DNA from: Dyella thiooxydans
GTDB lineage: Bacteria; Pseudomonadota; Gammaproteobacteria; Xanthomonadales; Rhodanobacteraceae
NCBI RefSeq assembly: GCF_001641285.1
Contig: NZ_CP014841.1
Span: 1,054,001-1,118,000, forward strand
Direction of reading: 5' to 3'
DNA length: 64,000 bases
Shown here piece by piece: positions 20,937 through 29,137 of this stretch. The notes under the pieces were generated by a model. That model saw nothing but the letters and a program-made list of their open reading frames with translations, was not told where the DNA came from and did not search any database. The translations under genes were made by a program, and so were the position numbers. Positions within the stretch are counted from its first letter, which is position 1; every line of letters begins with the position of its first letter.

Positions 20937-21878
20937 ATGCAACCTGCAAAACATCTTTATGAGACCACCCTCCCGCTGGCCAACGGCGCCGGAACGCTGC
21001 CCGCAGTCGGCTTCGGCACTTTGATCCGCGACCCCGTCGCGGCAAGGCAGGCGATCAAGGTGGCGCTGGAGACCGGCTTTCGCCATCTCGACTGCGCCGA
21101 GCTCTATCGCAACGAGGACGTCGTCGGCCAGGCGATGCGCGAGGCCTTCGATGCCGGCACGGTGAGGCGCGAGGATCTGTTCGTCACCACCAAGCTGTGG
21201 AACAACAACCACCGGCCGGAGCGGGTCGGCCCCGCGCTCGAGGCGAGCCTCAAGCGCCTGCAGCTCGACTACGTGGATGGCTATCTCGTCCACACGCCGT
21301 ACGCCTTCCGGCCCGGCGACGAGCAGTATCCGACCGACAAGGACGGCCAGCCCGCGTACGACCGCGAGGTGACGCTGGTGGAGACCTGGCGGGCGATGGA
21401 GCGGCTCGTCGACGAGGGCAAGTGTCGCTTCATCGGTCTTTCCGACATCCGCCTGGAGCGGCTGAAGGAGATCGTCGCGGTGGCGCGGATCATGCCTGCC
21501 GTGGTGCAGGTGGAGTGCCACCCTTACCTGCCGGAATGGGAACTGCTGGAGTTCTGCCAGGCCCACGGCATCGTGCTGCTCGCGTTCGCCCCGCTGGGCC
21601 ACGGCATGGAACCGCGGATCACCGACGACCCGGTGATCAAGGCCATCGCGCAGCGGCTCGACAGGACGCCGGCGCAGGTGGCGCTGGCCTGGGCCGTGCA
21701 GCGCGGCAGTGCGTTGCTGACCACCTCGACCAACCCCGCGCACATCCGGGAGAATTTCGCGATCTCGGCGTTGCCCGAGGACGCCATGCAGGCGATGCGC
21801 AGCGGCATCGAGACGACGTTCCGGCTGAATGCCGTGGTCGATACCGGTGTTCCGGGATTCGTTCCCAAGGCCGGCTGA
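20937..21878 (+). CDS. Aldo/keto reductase (2,5-diketogluconate reductase-like)
   Basis: A 313-residue NADPH-dependent aldo/keto reductase. Catalytic residues are visible: Asp/Tyr in LDCAELYRN, Lys in VTTKLWNN, His in GYLVHTP. Start 20937 was chosen over 20916 because GGAGA lies 7 bp before it. Being last in the efflux operon under the same TetR-type control, it may detoxify the reactive carbonyl that the pump exports, or its precursor; that role is inferred. It is only distantly related to the reductase at 13866. Confidence 0.9.
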   Translation: MQPAKHLYETTLPLANGAGTLPAVGFGTLIRDPVAARQAIKVALETGFRHLDCAELYRNEDVVGQAMREAFDAGTVRREDLFVTTKLWNNNHRPERVGPALEASLKRLQLDYVDGYLVHTPYAFRPGDEQYPTDKDGQPAYDREVTLVETWRAMERLVDEGKCRFIGLSDIRLERLKEIVAVARIMPAVVQVECHPYLPEWELLEFCQAHGIVLLAFAPLGHGMEPRITDDPVIKAIAQRLDRTPAQVALAWAVQRGSALLTTSTNPAHIRENFAISALPEDAMQAMRSGIETTFRLNAVVDTGVPGFVPKAG

Positions 21879-21885
21879 TGCGGCC

Positions 21886-21914
21886 ACCGATGCGGCCGTC
21901 GGGGCCGCATCGGT
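21886..21914. terminator. 12-bp perfect hairpin between convergent genes
   Basis: ACCGATGCGGCC (21886-21897) and GGCCGCATCGGT (21903-21914) form a perfect 12-bp stem with a 5-base loop, directly after the reductase stop and before the end of the opposing aldehyde dehydrogenase gene. There is no U-run on either side; it probably acts as a bidirectional transcript-end hairpin. Confidence 0.6.
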
Positions 21915-22020
21915 GTCAGGTGGCGGGCTGCACATCAGCCAGCAGAAGGGCCGAACGCCCGGGCCTGCCGCGCAGGCAGGCCGTCGGGCCAGGACCGCCG
22001 CGGTGGGCGGAGTCGGTGGG

Positions 22021-23412
22021 CTAACCCTCGTAGCGCAGCACGACCATCTTGTCCTGGGACATGTCTTCCATCGAATACGGGATGCCGCCCACGCCGTAGC
22101 CCGATTGCCGGCGACCGGCGAACGGCATCCAGTCGGTGCGGAACGCGGTGTGGTCGTTGATCAGCACCGCGGACGCATCCAGGCGCCGGGCGGCGCGCAT
22201 CGCCGGGGCGATATCCGCGGAGAACACGCTGGCCTGGAACGCGAAGGGCAGCGCATTGGCGGCGTCGATCGCCTGGTCGAGATCCCGGTAGCGGTAGACG
22301 CAGGTGACCGGGCCAAAGATCTCCAGCTGCGACACCTTCGCCTCCGTCGGCGGATCGAGCAGCACGGCGGGAGCGAGGGTGGTCTCGGACAGGCGTCCGC
22401 CGCCCACGATCTTCGCGCCGGCGGCCACCGCCTCCTCCGTCCACGACAGCACGCGATCCGCCTCGCGCGGCGCGATCAGCGGGCCCATCTCGGTACGTTC
22501 GAGCAAGGGATCGCCCACCCGCAGCGCCTGGACACGGGCGGCCAGGCGCTCGATGAAGCCGTCCGCGATATCCGCGTGGACGAAGATGCGCTGGGTGGAA
22601 ACGCAAACCTGGCCGGCGTGGTAGTAACCGCCCTTCACGATCGGCTCGATGATCGTATCGAGCGGCGCACTGCGATCGACGATCACCGGCGCGGCGCCGC
22701 CATGCTCGAGCGCGCAGCGCGTCCCGGGCGGCAGCTTGCTGCGCAGATACCAGCCGACCTTGGCCGAGCCGATGAAACTCAGGAACGCCACCCGTGGGTC
22801 GGTGGCCAGACGCTCGGCCAGCGCGTTGTCGTCGGTGATGAAGGTCTGGCACCACGCCTCGTCGAGCCCGGCCTCGTGCAGCAGCTCCACCAGGCCGAGG
22901 CACGACAACGGGGTGACCGCGGCCGGCTTCACGATGACCGGGCAACCGACGGCGATCGCCGGTGCCACCTGGTGAACGATGAGGTTCAGCGGATGGTTGA
23001 ACGCGGAGATGGCCGCGACCACCCCGATCGGTTCCTTGGTGGTGAAGGCCCAGCGTCCTTCGCTGGCCGGCGTCAGACCCATCGGGATCTCGCGGCCCGC
23101 GAACGTCCGGATCGCCTCGGCCGCGTTGCGCAAGCCGTCGACGGCCCGGATCACCTCCACGGTCGCATCCACCAGCGGCTTGCCGCCTTCCTGGGCGATC
23201 AGCCGGGCGAAATGGCCCTGCCGGGCCTGCAGCAATTCGGCGGTGCGCAGCAGCACGGCACTGCGTTGATGGGGTTTCAGCCACGCGTCGCGGTTGAGCA
23301 GCGTGCGGCTGGCCGTGGCGAGCCTGGCTTCGAGGGCGGCAGCATCGTCGACGGCAATCTCGGTAATCACCGCACGATCGAATGCCTGCACCACCTGCAG
23401 TGGACGTGTCAT
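22021..23412 (-). CDS. NAD(P)-dependent aldehyde dehydrogenase
   Basis: A 463-residue ALDH-superfamily enzyme. Motifs: cofactor-binding FNHPLNLIVHQVAPAIAVG and IGSAKVG, catalytic Glu in LEHGGAAPV and catalytic Cys in YYHAGQVCVSTQR. It follows the acetolactate-synthase-like gene by 2 bp, with AGGAGG inside that gene's end as ribosome site, so the two are tightly coupled. The pair suggests a pathway in which a 2-keto acid is decarboxylated and the aldehyde oxidised. The substrate is unknown; lactaldehyde or sulfoacetaldehyde-type aldehydes are possible. Confidence 0.92.
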   Translation of the reverse strand: MTRPLQVVQAFDRAVITEIAVDDAAALEARLATASRTLLNRDAWLKPHQRSAVLLRTAELLQARQGHFARLIAQEGGKPLVDATVEVIRAVDGLRNAAEAIRTFAGREIPMGLTPASEGRWAFTTKEPIGVVAAISAFNHPLNLIVHQVAPAIAVGCPVIVKPAAVTPLSCLGLVELLHEAGLDEAWCQTFITDDNALAERLATDPRVAFLSFIGSAKVGWYLRSKLPPGTRCALEHGGAAPVIVDRSAPLDTIIEPIVKGGYYHAGQVCVSTQRIFVHADIADGFIERLAARVQALRVGDPLLERTEMGPLIAPREADRVLSWTEEAVAAGAKIVGGGRLSETTLAPAVLLDPPTEAKVSQLEIFGPVTCVYRYRDLDQAIDAANALPFAFQASVFSADIAPAMRAARRLDASAVLINDHTAFRTDWMPFAGRRQSGYGVGGIPYSMEDMSQDKMVVLRYEG

Positions 23413-23414
23413 GG

Positions 23415-25061
23415 TCAGGCCTCCTTCTGGATGGGCAGGCGCTGCTGCAACTCGTCGACCAGCACGCGCTTGTTTTCCGAATAGTCGATGGGCACCACGA
23501 CGAGCTGCACGCCCCCGTCGGTGAACGCCTTTTCCAGCGTGGGGCGCAGTTCGTCGATCGTTTCCACCCGGGTGCCGGTCGCGCCATACGCCTTCGCGTA
23601 GGTCACGAAGTCCGGGTTGTCGAAGGTCATGCCGTAGTCGGGAAACGCGTCGACGGCCTGCTTCCAGCGGATCATGCCGAACGCCCGGTCCTCGATGATC
23701 AGCACCACCAGGTCGAGCTTGAGCCGGACGGCGGTCTCCAGCTCCTGGCTGTTCATCATGAAGCCACCGTCGCCGCAGACGGCCATCACCCGGCGCCCGG
23801 GATACAGCATCGCGGCCATGATGGACGAGGGCAGCCCTGCCCCCATGGTCGCCAGCGCGTTGTCGAGCAGCAGCGTGTTGGCGACCTGCGTGCGGTAATT
23901 GCGCGCGAACCAGATCTTGTACATGCCGTTGTCGAGGGCGAGGATGCCGTCGGCCGGCATCACCTCGCGCACGTCGTGCACCAGCCGCTGCGGCGTGAAG
24001 CGATCCTCGGTGGCGCGTGCAGCAATCCGGCTCAGGATGCCCTCGCGCAGCGGCAGCAGCGCCTGCGCGTTGGGGATGTTCCCTTCCACCCGATCGGCCA
24101 GTTGCCGCAGCGACGGCCCCAGGTCGCCGACCACCTCGGCCTGGGGAAAGTAGACCTGCTCGACATGCGCGGGCTCGTAGCCGATGTGCACGACCTTCGG
24201 CCCCTTGGCGCCCATCAGGAACGGCGGCTTCTCGACCGTGTCGTGACCGATGGTGACGATCAGGTCCGCCCGCTCGATCGCCTCGTGCACATAGTCCCGC
24301 TCGGAAAGCGCCGCGGTGCCCATGTAGAGCTCGCTGCCGCCGGGTACCGTGCCCTTGCCCATCTGCGTGGTGAAGTACGGGATGCCGGTGCGCAGGACGA
24401 ACGTGGCGAGATCGGACGACGAACGCGGCCGCGACGCCGCCGCGCCCAGCATCAGCAGCGGGGCCTGCGCCTGCATGATCAGCTGCGCCGCGCGTTCGAT
24501 GGACTCGATGCTCGCGACGGGGAGCTCGATCGGATGCGCCGGAATCAGCGCGGTCTCTTCGCAGGACTCCGCGGCGATGTCTTCGGGTAGTTCCAGCAGC
24601 ACCGGCCCGGGCCGCTCCTCCGCGGCGACGCGGAACGCCTCGCGCACCATGGCGGGAATCATGGTCGGCGAGACGATCTGGCGCGACAGCTTGGTCAGCG
24701 GCTTCATCGTGGCGATCACGTCGACGATCTGGAACCGCGCCTGCCTCGATGAGCGGATCGCCTTCTGGCCGGTGATCATGATCATCGGCATGGCGCCGAG
24801 CAGCGCGTATCCAGCCCCCGTCGCCAGGTTCAGCGCACCGGGCCCGAGCGTGGTAATGCATACCCCGGGCTTGCCAGTGAGCCGGCCGTAGGTCGCGGCC
24901 ATGAAGGCTGCGGCCTGCTCGTGCCGGGTCAGCACCAGCTGGATCGACGACCGGCGAATGGACTCGACCAGGTCGAGGTTTTCCTCGCCGGGAATGCCGA
25001 AGATGCGCTCCACACCCTCGTTCTCGAGCGCTGCGACGAACAGATCCGAAGCTTTCAACAT
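23415..25061 (-). CDS. Acetolactate synthase large-subunit-like ThDP enzyme
   Basis: A 548-residue thiamine-diphosphate enzyme with the three canonical domains: N-terminal (catalytic Glu in LTRHEQAAAFMA), central (about 190-320) and C-terminal ThDP/Mg site (VCGDGGFMMNSQELETAV). Length and lack of a regulatory-subunit gene beside it fit a catabolic acetolactate synthase or a related decarboxylase/carboligase rather than IlvB. The coupled aldehyde dehydrogenase argues for a catabolic role. Confidence 0.9.
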   Translation of the reverse strand: MLKASDLFVAALENEGVERIFGIPGEENLDLVESIRRSSIQLVLTRHEQAAAFMAATYGRLTGKPGVCITTLGPGALNLATGAGYALLGAMPMIMITGQKAIRSSRQARFQIVDVIATMKPLTKLSRQIVSPTMIPAMVREAFRVAAEERPGPVLLELPEDIAAESCEETALIPAHPIELPVASIESIERAAQLIMQAQAPLLMLGAAASRPRSSSDLATFVLRTGIPYFTTQMGKGTVPGGSELYMGTAALSERDYVHEAIERADLIVTIGHDTVEKPPFLMGAKGPKVVHIGYEPAHVEQVYFPQAEVVGDLGPSLRQLADRVEGNIPNAQALLPLREGILSRIAARATEDRFTPQRLVHDVREVMPADGILALDNGMYKIWFARNYRTQVANTLLLDNALATMGAGLPSSIMAAMLYPGRRVMAVCGDGGFMMNSQELETAVRLKLDLVVLIIEDRAFGMIRWKQAVDAFPDYGMTFDNPDFVTYAKAYGATGTRVETIDELRPTLEKAFTDGGVQLVVVPIDYSENKRVLVDELQQRLPIQKEA

Positions 25062-25135
25062 GACCTATCTCCACGATAGCCAGACGACCCGGTGGGCTTC
25101 ATGCGGGCCGCTGCCGGTGACCCCGGCATGAACCG

Positions 25136-25537
25136 TCAGCTCGACGGCGTACAGACCAGCTCGATACGGGCGCCGCCGGGCTCCCGAATCATGCAGTGCA
25201 CCCTGGGCCCCTTGCCCACCGGCTCGGGCGCGAACTCGACCACGGCATCCGGCCAGGCCGAGACGCGCGCGTGGAGTTCCGAAAGCACATCGAGGTCTGC
25301 GATCTTCAGGGCCAGATGATGCAAACCGACGTTCCGGCGCCGGTCGAACGCGACGTGGTCGCCGTCGGCCTGCCACAGGGTCAACCGCGTGGTGCCGTCG
25401 GACACGAAGACGGCCGGGTACGCGGGATTCCCGCCCACCACCGTCCATCCCAGGCACTCGACGAAGAAGCGGCGGGAGCGCTCGATGTCGCTCACGGTGA
25501 GGCCGACGTGGTCGACACCGAGGGTGTAGGGATTCAT
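25136..25537 (-). CDS. VOC-family (glyoxalase/dioxygenase fold) protein
   Basis: A 133-residue vicinal-oxygen-chelate protein. Candidate metal ligands are His in GVDHVGLTV, His in LHHLALKI and the late Glu in GARIELVCTP. Proteins of this size act as glyoxalases, epimerases or antibiotic-binding proteins. The start MNPYTLG was taken at the family-typical beginning; a longer frame exists but adds no conserved sequence. It lies just upstream of the acetolactate-synthase-like gene on the same strand, possibly one transcript. Confidence 0.87.
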   Translation of the reverse strand: MNPYTLGVDHVGLTVSDIERSRRFFVECLGWTVVGGNPAYPAVFVSDGTTRLTLWQADGDHVAFDRRRNVGLHHLALKIADLDVLSELHARVSAWPDAVVEFAPEPVGKGPRVHCMIREPGGARIELVCTPSS

Positions 25538-25731
25538 GTCTGCCACGGACCGCACTCCTGCATGATGGCCGGACAACGCGTCCAACCGGATTCGCCGGTA
25601 ACGCTACGCCTCATGCGTTGCCAAACGAATAGCCGACACCCGGCAGACACTCTTGCGCATACCGGAAGAATGCCGGCGCCAGCGCGGGATCGCCTTCCTT
25701 CCCGTCTTCGCCCCGTCCGGCAGCCCAAGGG

Positions 25732-26154
25732 TTACCCGGCCCGCCGGAGCACCCCGCGCAGGACGGTGCCGGGCGCGACCGTGTTGAACACCGTGCCGAA
25801 CTTCTTCACGTTCTCGTGGAGCAATTCGAGCCGGTGCTCGCTCTCGTCGGTGTCGACCAGGATCTCGTAGTCGATCGACTCCATCCGCGGCGGCACGTCC
25901 TGGCGCACCCCGTGCACGCGCACTTCCACCCCGCGAAGCTGGAAATCCAGTATCGGCGTGACCCGCTCGATGCCCTTGAGCATGCAGGCCGACAGTGCGG
26001 CCAGCAGCAGCTCGGCGGGGTTGAAGGCGTCGCGACGCCCGCCCAGGTCGGTGTCCAGCGCAAGGTCGGCCTCCTTGCAGTGCGCCGTGCTGCCGTGGGC
26101 GTCGATACGGCGTGCGCTGACGTCGAAAGTCATCTTTGTGCGGGTGTCGCTCAT
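25732..26154 (-). CDS. OsmC-family protein
   Basis: A 140-residue OsmC/Ohr-fold protein (FNPAELLLAALSACMLKGIE). The first family cysteine is present (C57), but the C-terminal position that normally carries the second reactive Cys reads KKFGTVFNTV, without Cys. It therefore probably lacks the classic two-Cys peroxidase mechanism and belongs to the broader OsmC-like group. Single gene, convergent with nothing close. Confidence 0.9.
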   Translation of the reverse strand: MSDTRTKMTFDVSARRIDAHGSTAHCKEADLALDTDLGGRRDAFNPAELLLAALSACMLKGIERVTPILDFQLRGVEVRVHGVRQDVPPRMESIDYEILVDTDESEHRLELLHENVKKFGTVFNTVAPGTVLRGVLRRAG

Positions 26155-26363
26155 GGCGATTCCTCGTTAGCGGGCAAGACCGCCGGGGCGGTCGAAGTGG
26201 GGGTTGGCGGCGGCTCGCCTTCGACTACATCGTGCGCCTTACCGGTCACCTCGAGCAGATCATCGTCACTGGAAGTGGCCTGAAACGCCGTAACCACGTA
26301 GATTTGGCGTGCCCAACGGCCATCGCTCCATGAGGGGCGGTGCATTGCATGAGACCGAAGATC

Positions 26364-26747
26364 ATGGCCACCAAGACCACTGCCAAGAAGACCACCAAAG
26401 CCAAGGCTGCCCCGAAGGCAGCTCCCACCATCAAGCCGATCAAGGACGCGATGAGCAAATCGGCGCTGATCGCGCACCTGGCCGAGCAGGCCAGCGTCGA
26501 GGCGAAGCACGTCAAGGCCGTGCTCGCTGCCCTCGAGCACACGGTGCTCGGCGCGGTGCACAAGAAGGGCGCGGGCAACTTCACCCTCCCCGGCCTGTTC
26601 AAGATCAACGCGGTGAAGGTGCCGGCCAAGCCGAAGCGCAAGGGCAAGAACCCCTTCACCGGCGAGGAGCAGGTGTTCGCCGCCAAGCCGGCCTCCGTGA
26701 AGGTGAAGGTGCGGCCGCTCAAGAAGCTCAAGGACGCGGCGCTCTGA
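26364..26747 (+). CDS. HU-family DNA-binding protein with Lys/Ala-rich N-tail
   Basis: A 127-residue basic protein. A Lys/Ala/Thr-rich tail (residues 1-30, MATKTTAKKTTKAKAAPKA) precedes a divergent HU/IHF-like core (MSKSALIAHLAEQASVEAKH, GNFTLPGLFKINAV). Similar long-tailed HU-like proteins are typical of Lysobacterales. Start at MATKTT fits the family; GTG 26340 or ATG 26349 in frame, preceded by GAGGGG, cannot be excluded. It is followed by another nucleoid protein in the same direction. Confidence 0.85.
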   Translation: MATKTTAKKTTKAKAAPKAAPTIKPIKDAMSKSALIAHLAEQASVEAKHVKAVLAALEHTVLGAVHKKGAGNFTLPGLFKINAVKVPAKPKRKGKNPFTGEEQVFAAKPASVKVKVRPLKKLKDAAL

Positions 26748-26869
26748 GTCGTCCGGTTGTCTGCGCGGCACCGTCCGCGCAGACAACCCTGTTGCAGGCG
26801 ATCAGGGGCGGATGAAGCATCGCCGGATCGCGGACGCATGATTTGCTGGTTCGACTCCCGAGGACAAAC

Positions 26870-27286
26870 ATGGCTATCAATCTCGACTCGCTCTCCCCTG
26901 CTGAACTCCAGGCGCTCATCAGGAACGCCGAAGCGCAGATGGAATCTGCCCGCAAGAACAAGGCCCAGGAAGTCCGCACCAGGATTGACGCGCTTCTCAA
27001 GAGCGCCGGCCTGAGCATCGACGAGGTCTACCCCCGGCGCGGCGGCAAGGGAAGCAAGGCCTCCAAGGCCGCCGTCGCACCGAAGTATCGCAATCCGGAA
27101 AACGCCGCCCAGACCTGGTCCGGCCGCGGCAAGCGTCCGCTGTGGTTCTCCGCGGCCCTGAAGAAGAAGGGCGTCACGGCGGAGAGCATGCTCATTGCCG
27201 GCTCCGCGCCGAAGGCCCCGCCGGCCAGGAAAGCGGCGAAGAAGGCCGTCAGGAAGGCCCCGGCGAAGAAAGCGGCAAAGAAGTAA
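26870..27286 (+). CDS. H-NS-family nucleoid protein
   Basis: A 138-residue H-NS-like protein: N-terminal coiled-coil oligomerisation region (about 8-50), linker, the C-terminal H-NS DNA-binding motif (KYRNPENAAQTWSGRGKRP) and an added Lys/Ala tail (APARKAAKKAVRKAPAKK) resembling a histone H1 tail. AGGA precedes the ATG at 26870. Such proteins coat AT-rich, often foreign DNA and silence it; this window's AT-richer tail beyond 62 kb is the kind of target expected. Confidence 0.92.
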   Translation: MAINLDSLSPAELQALIRNAEAQMESARKNKAQEVRTRIDALLKSAGLSIDEVYPRRGGKGSKASKAAVAPKYRNPENAAQTWSGRGKRPLWFSAALKKKGVTAESMLIAGSAPKAPPARKAAKKAVRKAPAKKAAKK

Positions 27287-27310
27287 CTTCCCGCCGTGCT
27301 GAAAAACTTG

Positions 27311-27339
27311 AAGCCCCGCAGCTCGCTGCGGGGCTTTTT
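27311..27339 (+). terminator. Rho-independent terminator
   Basis: GCCCCGCAG (27313-27321), loop CTCG, CTGCGGGGC (27326-27334), then TTTTT, with AA before the stem pairing with the first Us: a textbook intrinsic terminator 26 bp after the H-NS-like gene. Confidence 0.93.
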
Positions 27340-27392
27340 CGTGATCGAAGCCCGGTCCGTCGAGGCAGTCGTCCGCGACCACCGCACGAGAC

Positions 27393-29027
27393 CTAGTTCC
27401 CGGCGAGGTAGCGGTCGAGCACGTTCGACGTCACCCGGGCGACCATCGGGTCGTCGCGCAGCAGCGCCGCGACCCACTCGCAGCTTCCGGCGTGGAACAC
27501 CTCGCCGGCGCCCCGCGTGAAGTGCACGATCATGCCGCAGCCGCGCTTGACGCGATCGACCGACTCCTCGCTCGCATCGCCGAAGCGCAGTTCGGCGACG
27601 TAGGTCGCCTCCTCGTCGCCGATGAAGCGGTCGTCGATGCCGGTGTGCGAGCGGGGTTCCTCGATCAGCGAGGACATCCCGAGCGCCAGAATCGAGAGGC
27701 TCTCCGGCGCACCACCCTCTGGCAGGGCCTCGGGCAGGCCATCGCGGATCACGTAGGGCAAGCCATCGACCTCGTAGCCGAACGCGTGGCCGTCGGCGCC
27801 CAGCAGGTCGCCGTAGGAAAGATCCGTGCCCCGGAAGGCCCAGTGCTCGGGCCGGTAGACGGGAAAGCCGCGCACGCCCCGGGCAGCGCAGCCACCCCAG
27901 CCGGCGTACAGGCCGTCGATGGCGTTGAGACCGAACGTGGCCGCGCCTGGCCGGCCGCTCTCCGGCGCCTCCCAGGAGCCGGTCGTGCGTGCGTTGTCGG
28001 GCTGGCGATAGACCGGGTCCTCGGCGCGTGCGCGGTACTTGTAGCAGACCTGGCGCCTGCCGCCGTCCTCCAGCCGCGTCTGCCACATGAAGTTGCCGGC
28101 GAAGCGCGCCACGTGCCCGCCGCGCTCCACGTAGGCGTCGATCGCGTCGCGCATCTCCCAGCTCCAGTACTCGTCGTGGCCGACCATCACGACGCAGTCG
28201 TAGTCGTGCAGCAACTCCGGCTCGTAGTGAAGCTCGTGCTGGCTGACCAGGTCGACGGCGTAGCCGGCGCGTTCGGCCCAGCGCATGAAGTGCGAGTCGT
28301 AGCTCGCCCAGCCGGCCGACGCGTATTTGATCGAATGGCCGGTCGCGTAGGCCCACTCCATGTGCGGGTAGCGCAACGGTGCGCCGGGCGGTGGCGAGCA
28401 TTCGAGCGGCACCCGCGGTGCGTCGGCAGGCAGCACGACGAAGCCGCGGCACCACGGCCGCTCGACGCTGACGGTCGGCGAGTACTGGTCGCGATTCGGT
28501 CCGGTAAGGCCCCGGTAGTGGTTCGAACCGCCCCAGGTGTTGTAGGCCGTCCAGGTTCCGGTGGCGGCGACCTGCAGGATCCGGCCCGGCTTGGGACCGG
28601 GGTGCGGCTTGACGATGAACAGGTGATGCGAACGGATCGGCGCTCCGTCGCGCCCCTCCGCGACCAGGCTGACCCGGTAGGCACCGGACGGCCAATCCTC
28701 GCCGATCCGGAACTCGAACGCGGCCTCCCAGCCACAGCCGATGACCGAGCAATCCTCCGGGGTCGGCTGCCAGCGCAGACCCGCCAGCGATTGCTGCAGG
28801 ACGACGCGCAGTTCGGCACCGTCACGGGCGATCTCGAGCTCCGCGCGCTCCACGCTCGAACTGATCATCAACCGCACGAGCGAGCCCGGCGCGTAGGCCA
28901 ATGCATCGCTGTAGCACCACAGCTCGCCGCGGGCACCATCCATGCCCGGATACTCGTATCGATGGGCAAACACGGCATCGCGGCGCTGCGCCGCATCCAG
29001 TCCGAAATCAGGGTAATCCGTGCTCAT
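27393..29027 (-). CDS. N,N-dimethylformamidase large-subunit-like protein
   Basis: A 544-residue cytoplasmic protein (no signal peptide) resembling the catalytic large subunit of N,N-dimethylformamidase: an N-terminal beta-rich region (about 20-150) then the large amidase-like core (TGTWTAYNTWGGSNHYRG, DCVVMVGHDEYWSWEMRD). The characterised enzyme is about 760 residues and uses an iron held by Tyr/Glu with a separate small subunit; here the protein is shorter and no small subunit is present. Start MSTDYPDFG is the first sensible Met. Divergent from an NCS1 permease, so it probably hydrolyses an imported small N-compound. Function is by family only. Confidence 0.8.
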   Translation of the reverse strand: MSTDYPDFGLDAAQRRDAVFAHRYEYPGMDGARGELWCYSDALAYAPGSLVRLMISSSVERAELEIARDGAELRVVLQQSLAGLRWQPTPEDCSVIGCGWEAAFEFRIGEDWPSGAYRVSLVAEGRDGAPIRSHHLFIVKPHPGPKPGRILQVAATGTWTAYNTWGGSNHYRGLTGPNRDQYSPTVSVERPWCRGFVVLPADAPRVPLECSPPPGAPLRYPHMEWAYATGHSIKYASAGWASYDSHFMRWAERAGYAVDLVSQHELHYEPELLHDYDCVVMVGHDEYWSWEMRDAIDAYVERGGHVARFAGNFMWQTRLEDGGRRQVCYKYRARAEDPVYRQPDNARTTGSWEAPESGRPGAATFGLNAIDGLYAGWGGCAARGVRGFPVYRPEHWAFRGTDLSYGDLLGADGHAFGYEVDGLPYVIRDGLPEALPEGGAPESLSILALGMSSLIEEPRSHTGIDDRFIGDEEATYVAELRFGDASEESVDRVKRGCGMIVHFTRGAGEVFHAGSCEWVAALLRDDPMVARVTSNVLDRYLAGN

Positions 29028-29045
29028 CAACGAGGCCTGTTGCAC

Positions 29046-29060
29046 GTTCGCATTGCGAAC
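29046..29060. promoter_or_regulatory. Perfect 6-3-6 palindrome between divergent genes
   Basis: GTTCGC-ATT-GCGAAC lies 19 bp upstream of the dimethylformamidase-like start and about 78 bp upstream of the NCS1 permease start. Position and symmetry suggest an operator controlling both genes. The cognate regulator is not obvious in the window. Confidence 0.5.
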
Positions 29061-29137
29061 AAAAACAAATAGTTGTGGACGGTGTGCGTTTGTGTTCTCT
29101 TCGCCCAACACCGCGCAGAAAAAATACTTGCACGCCC

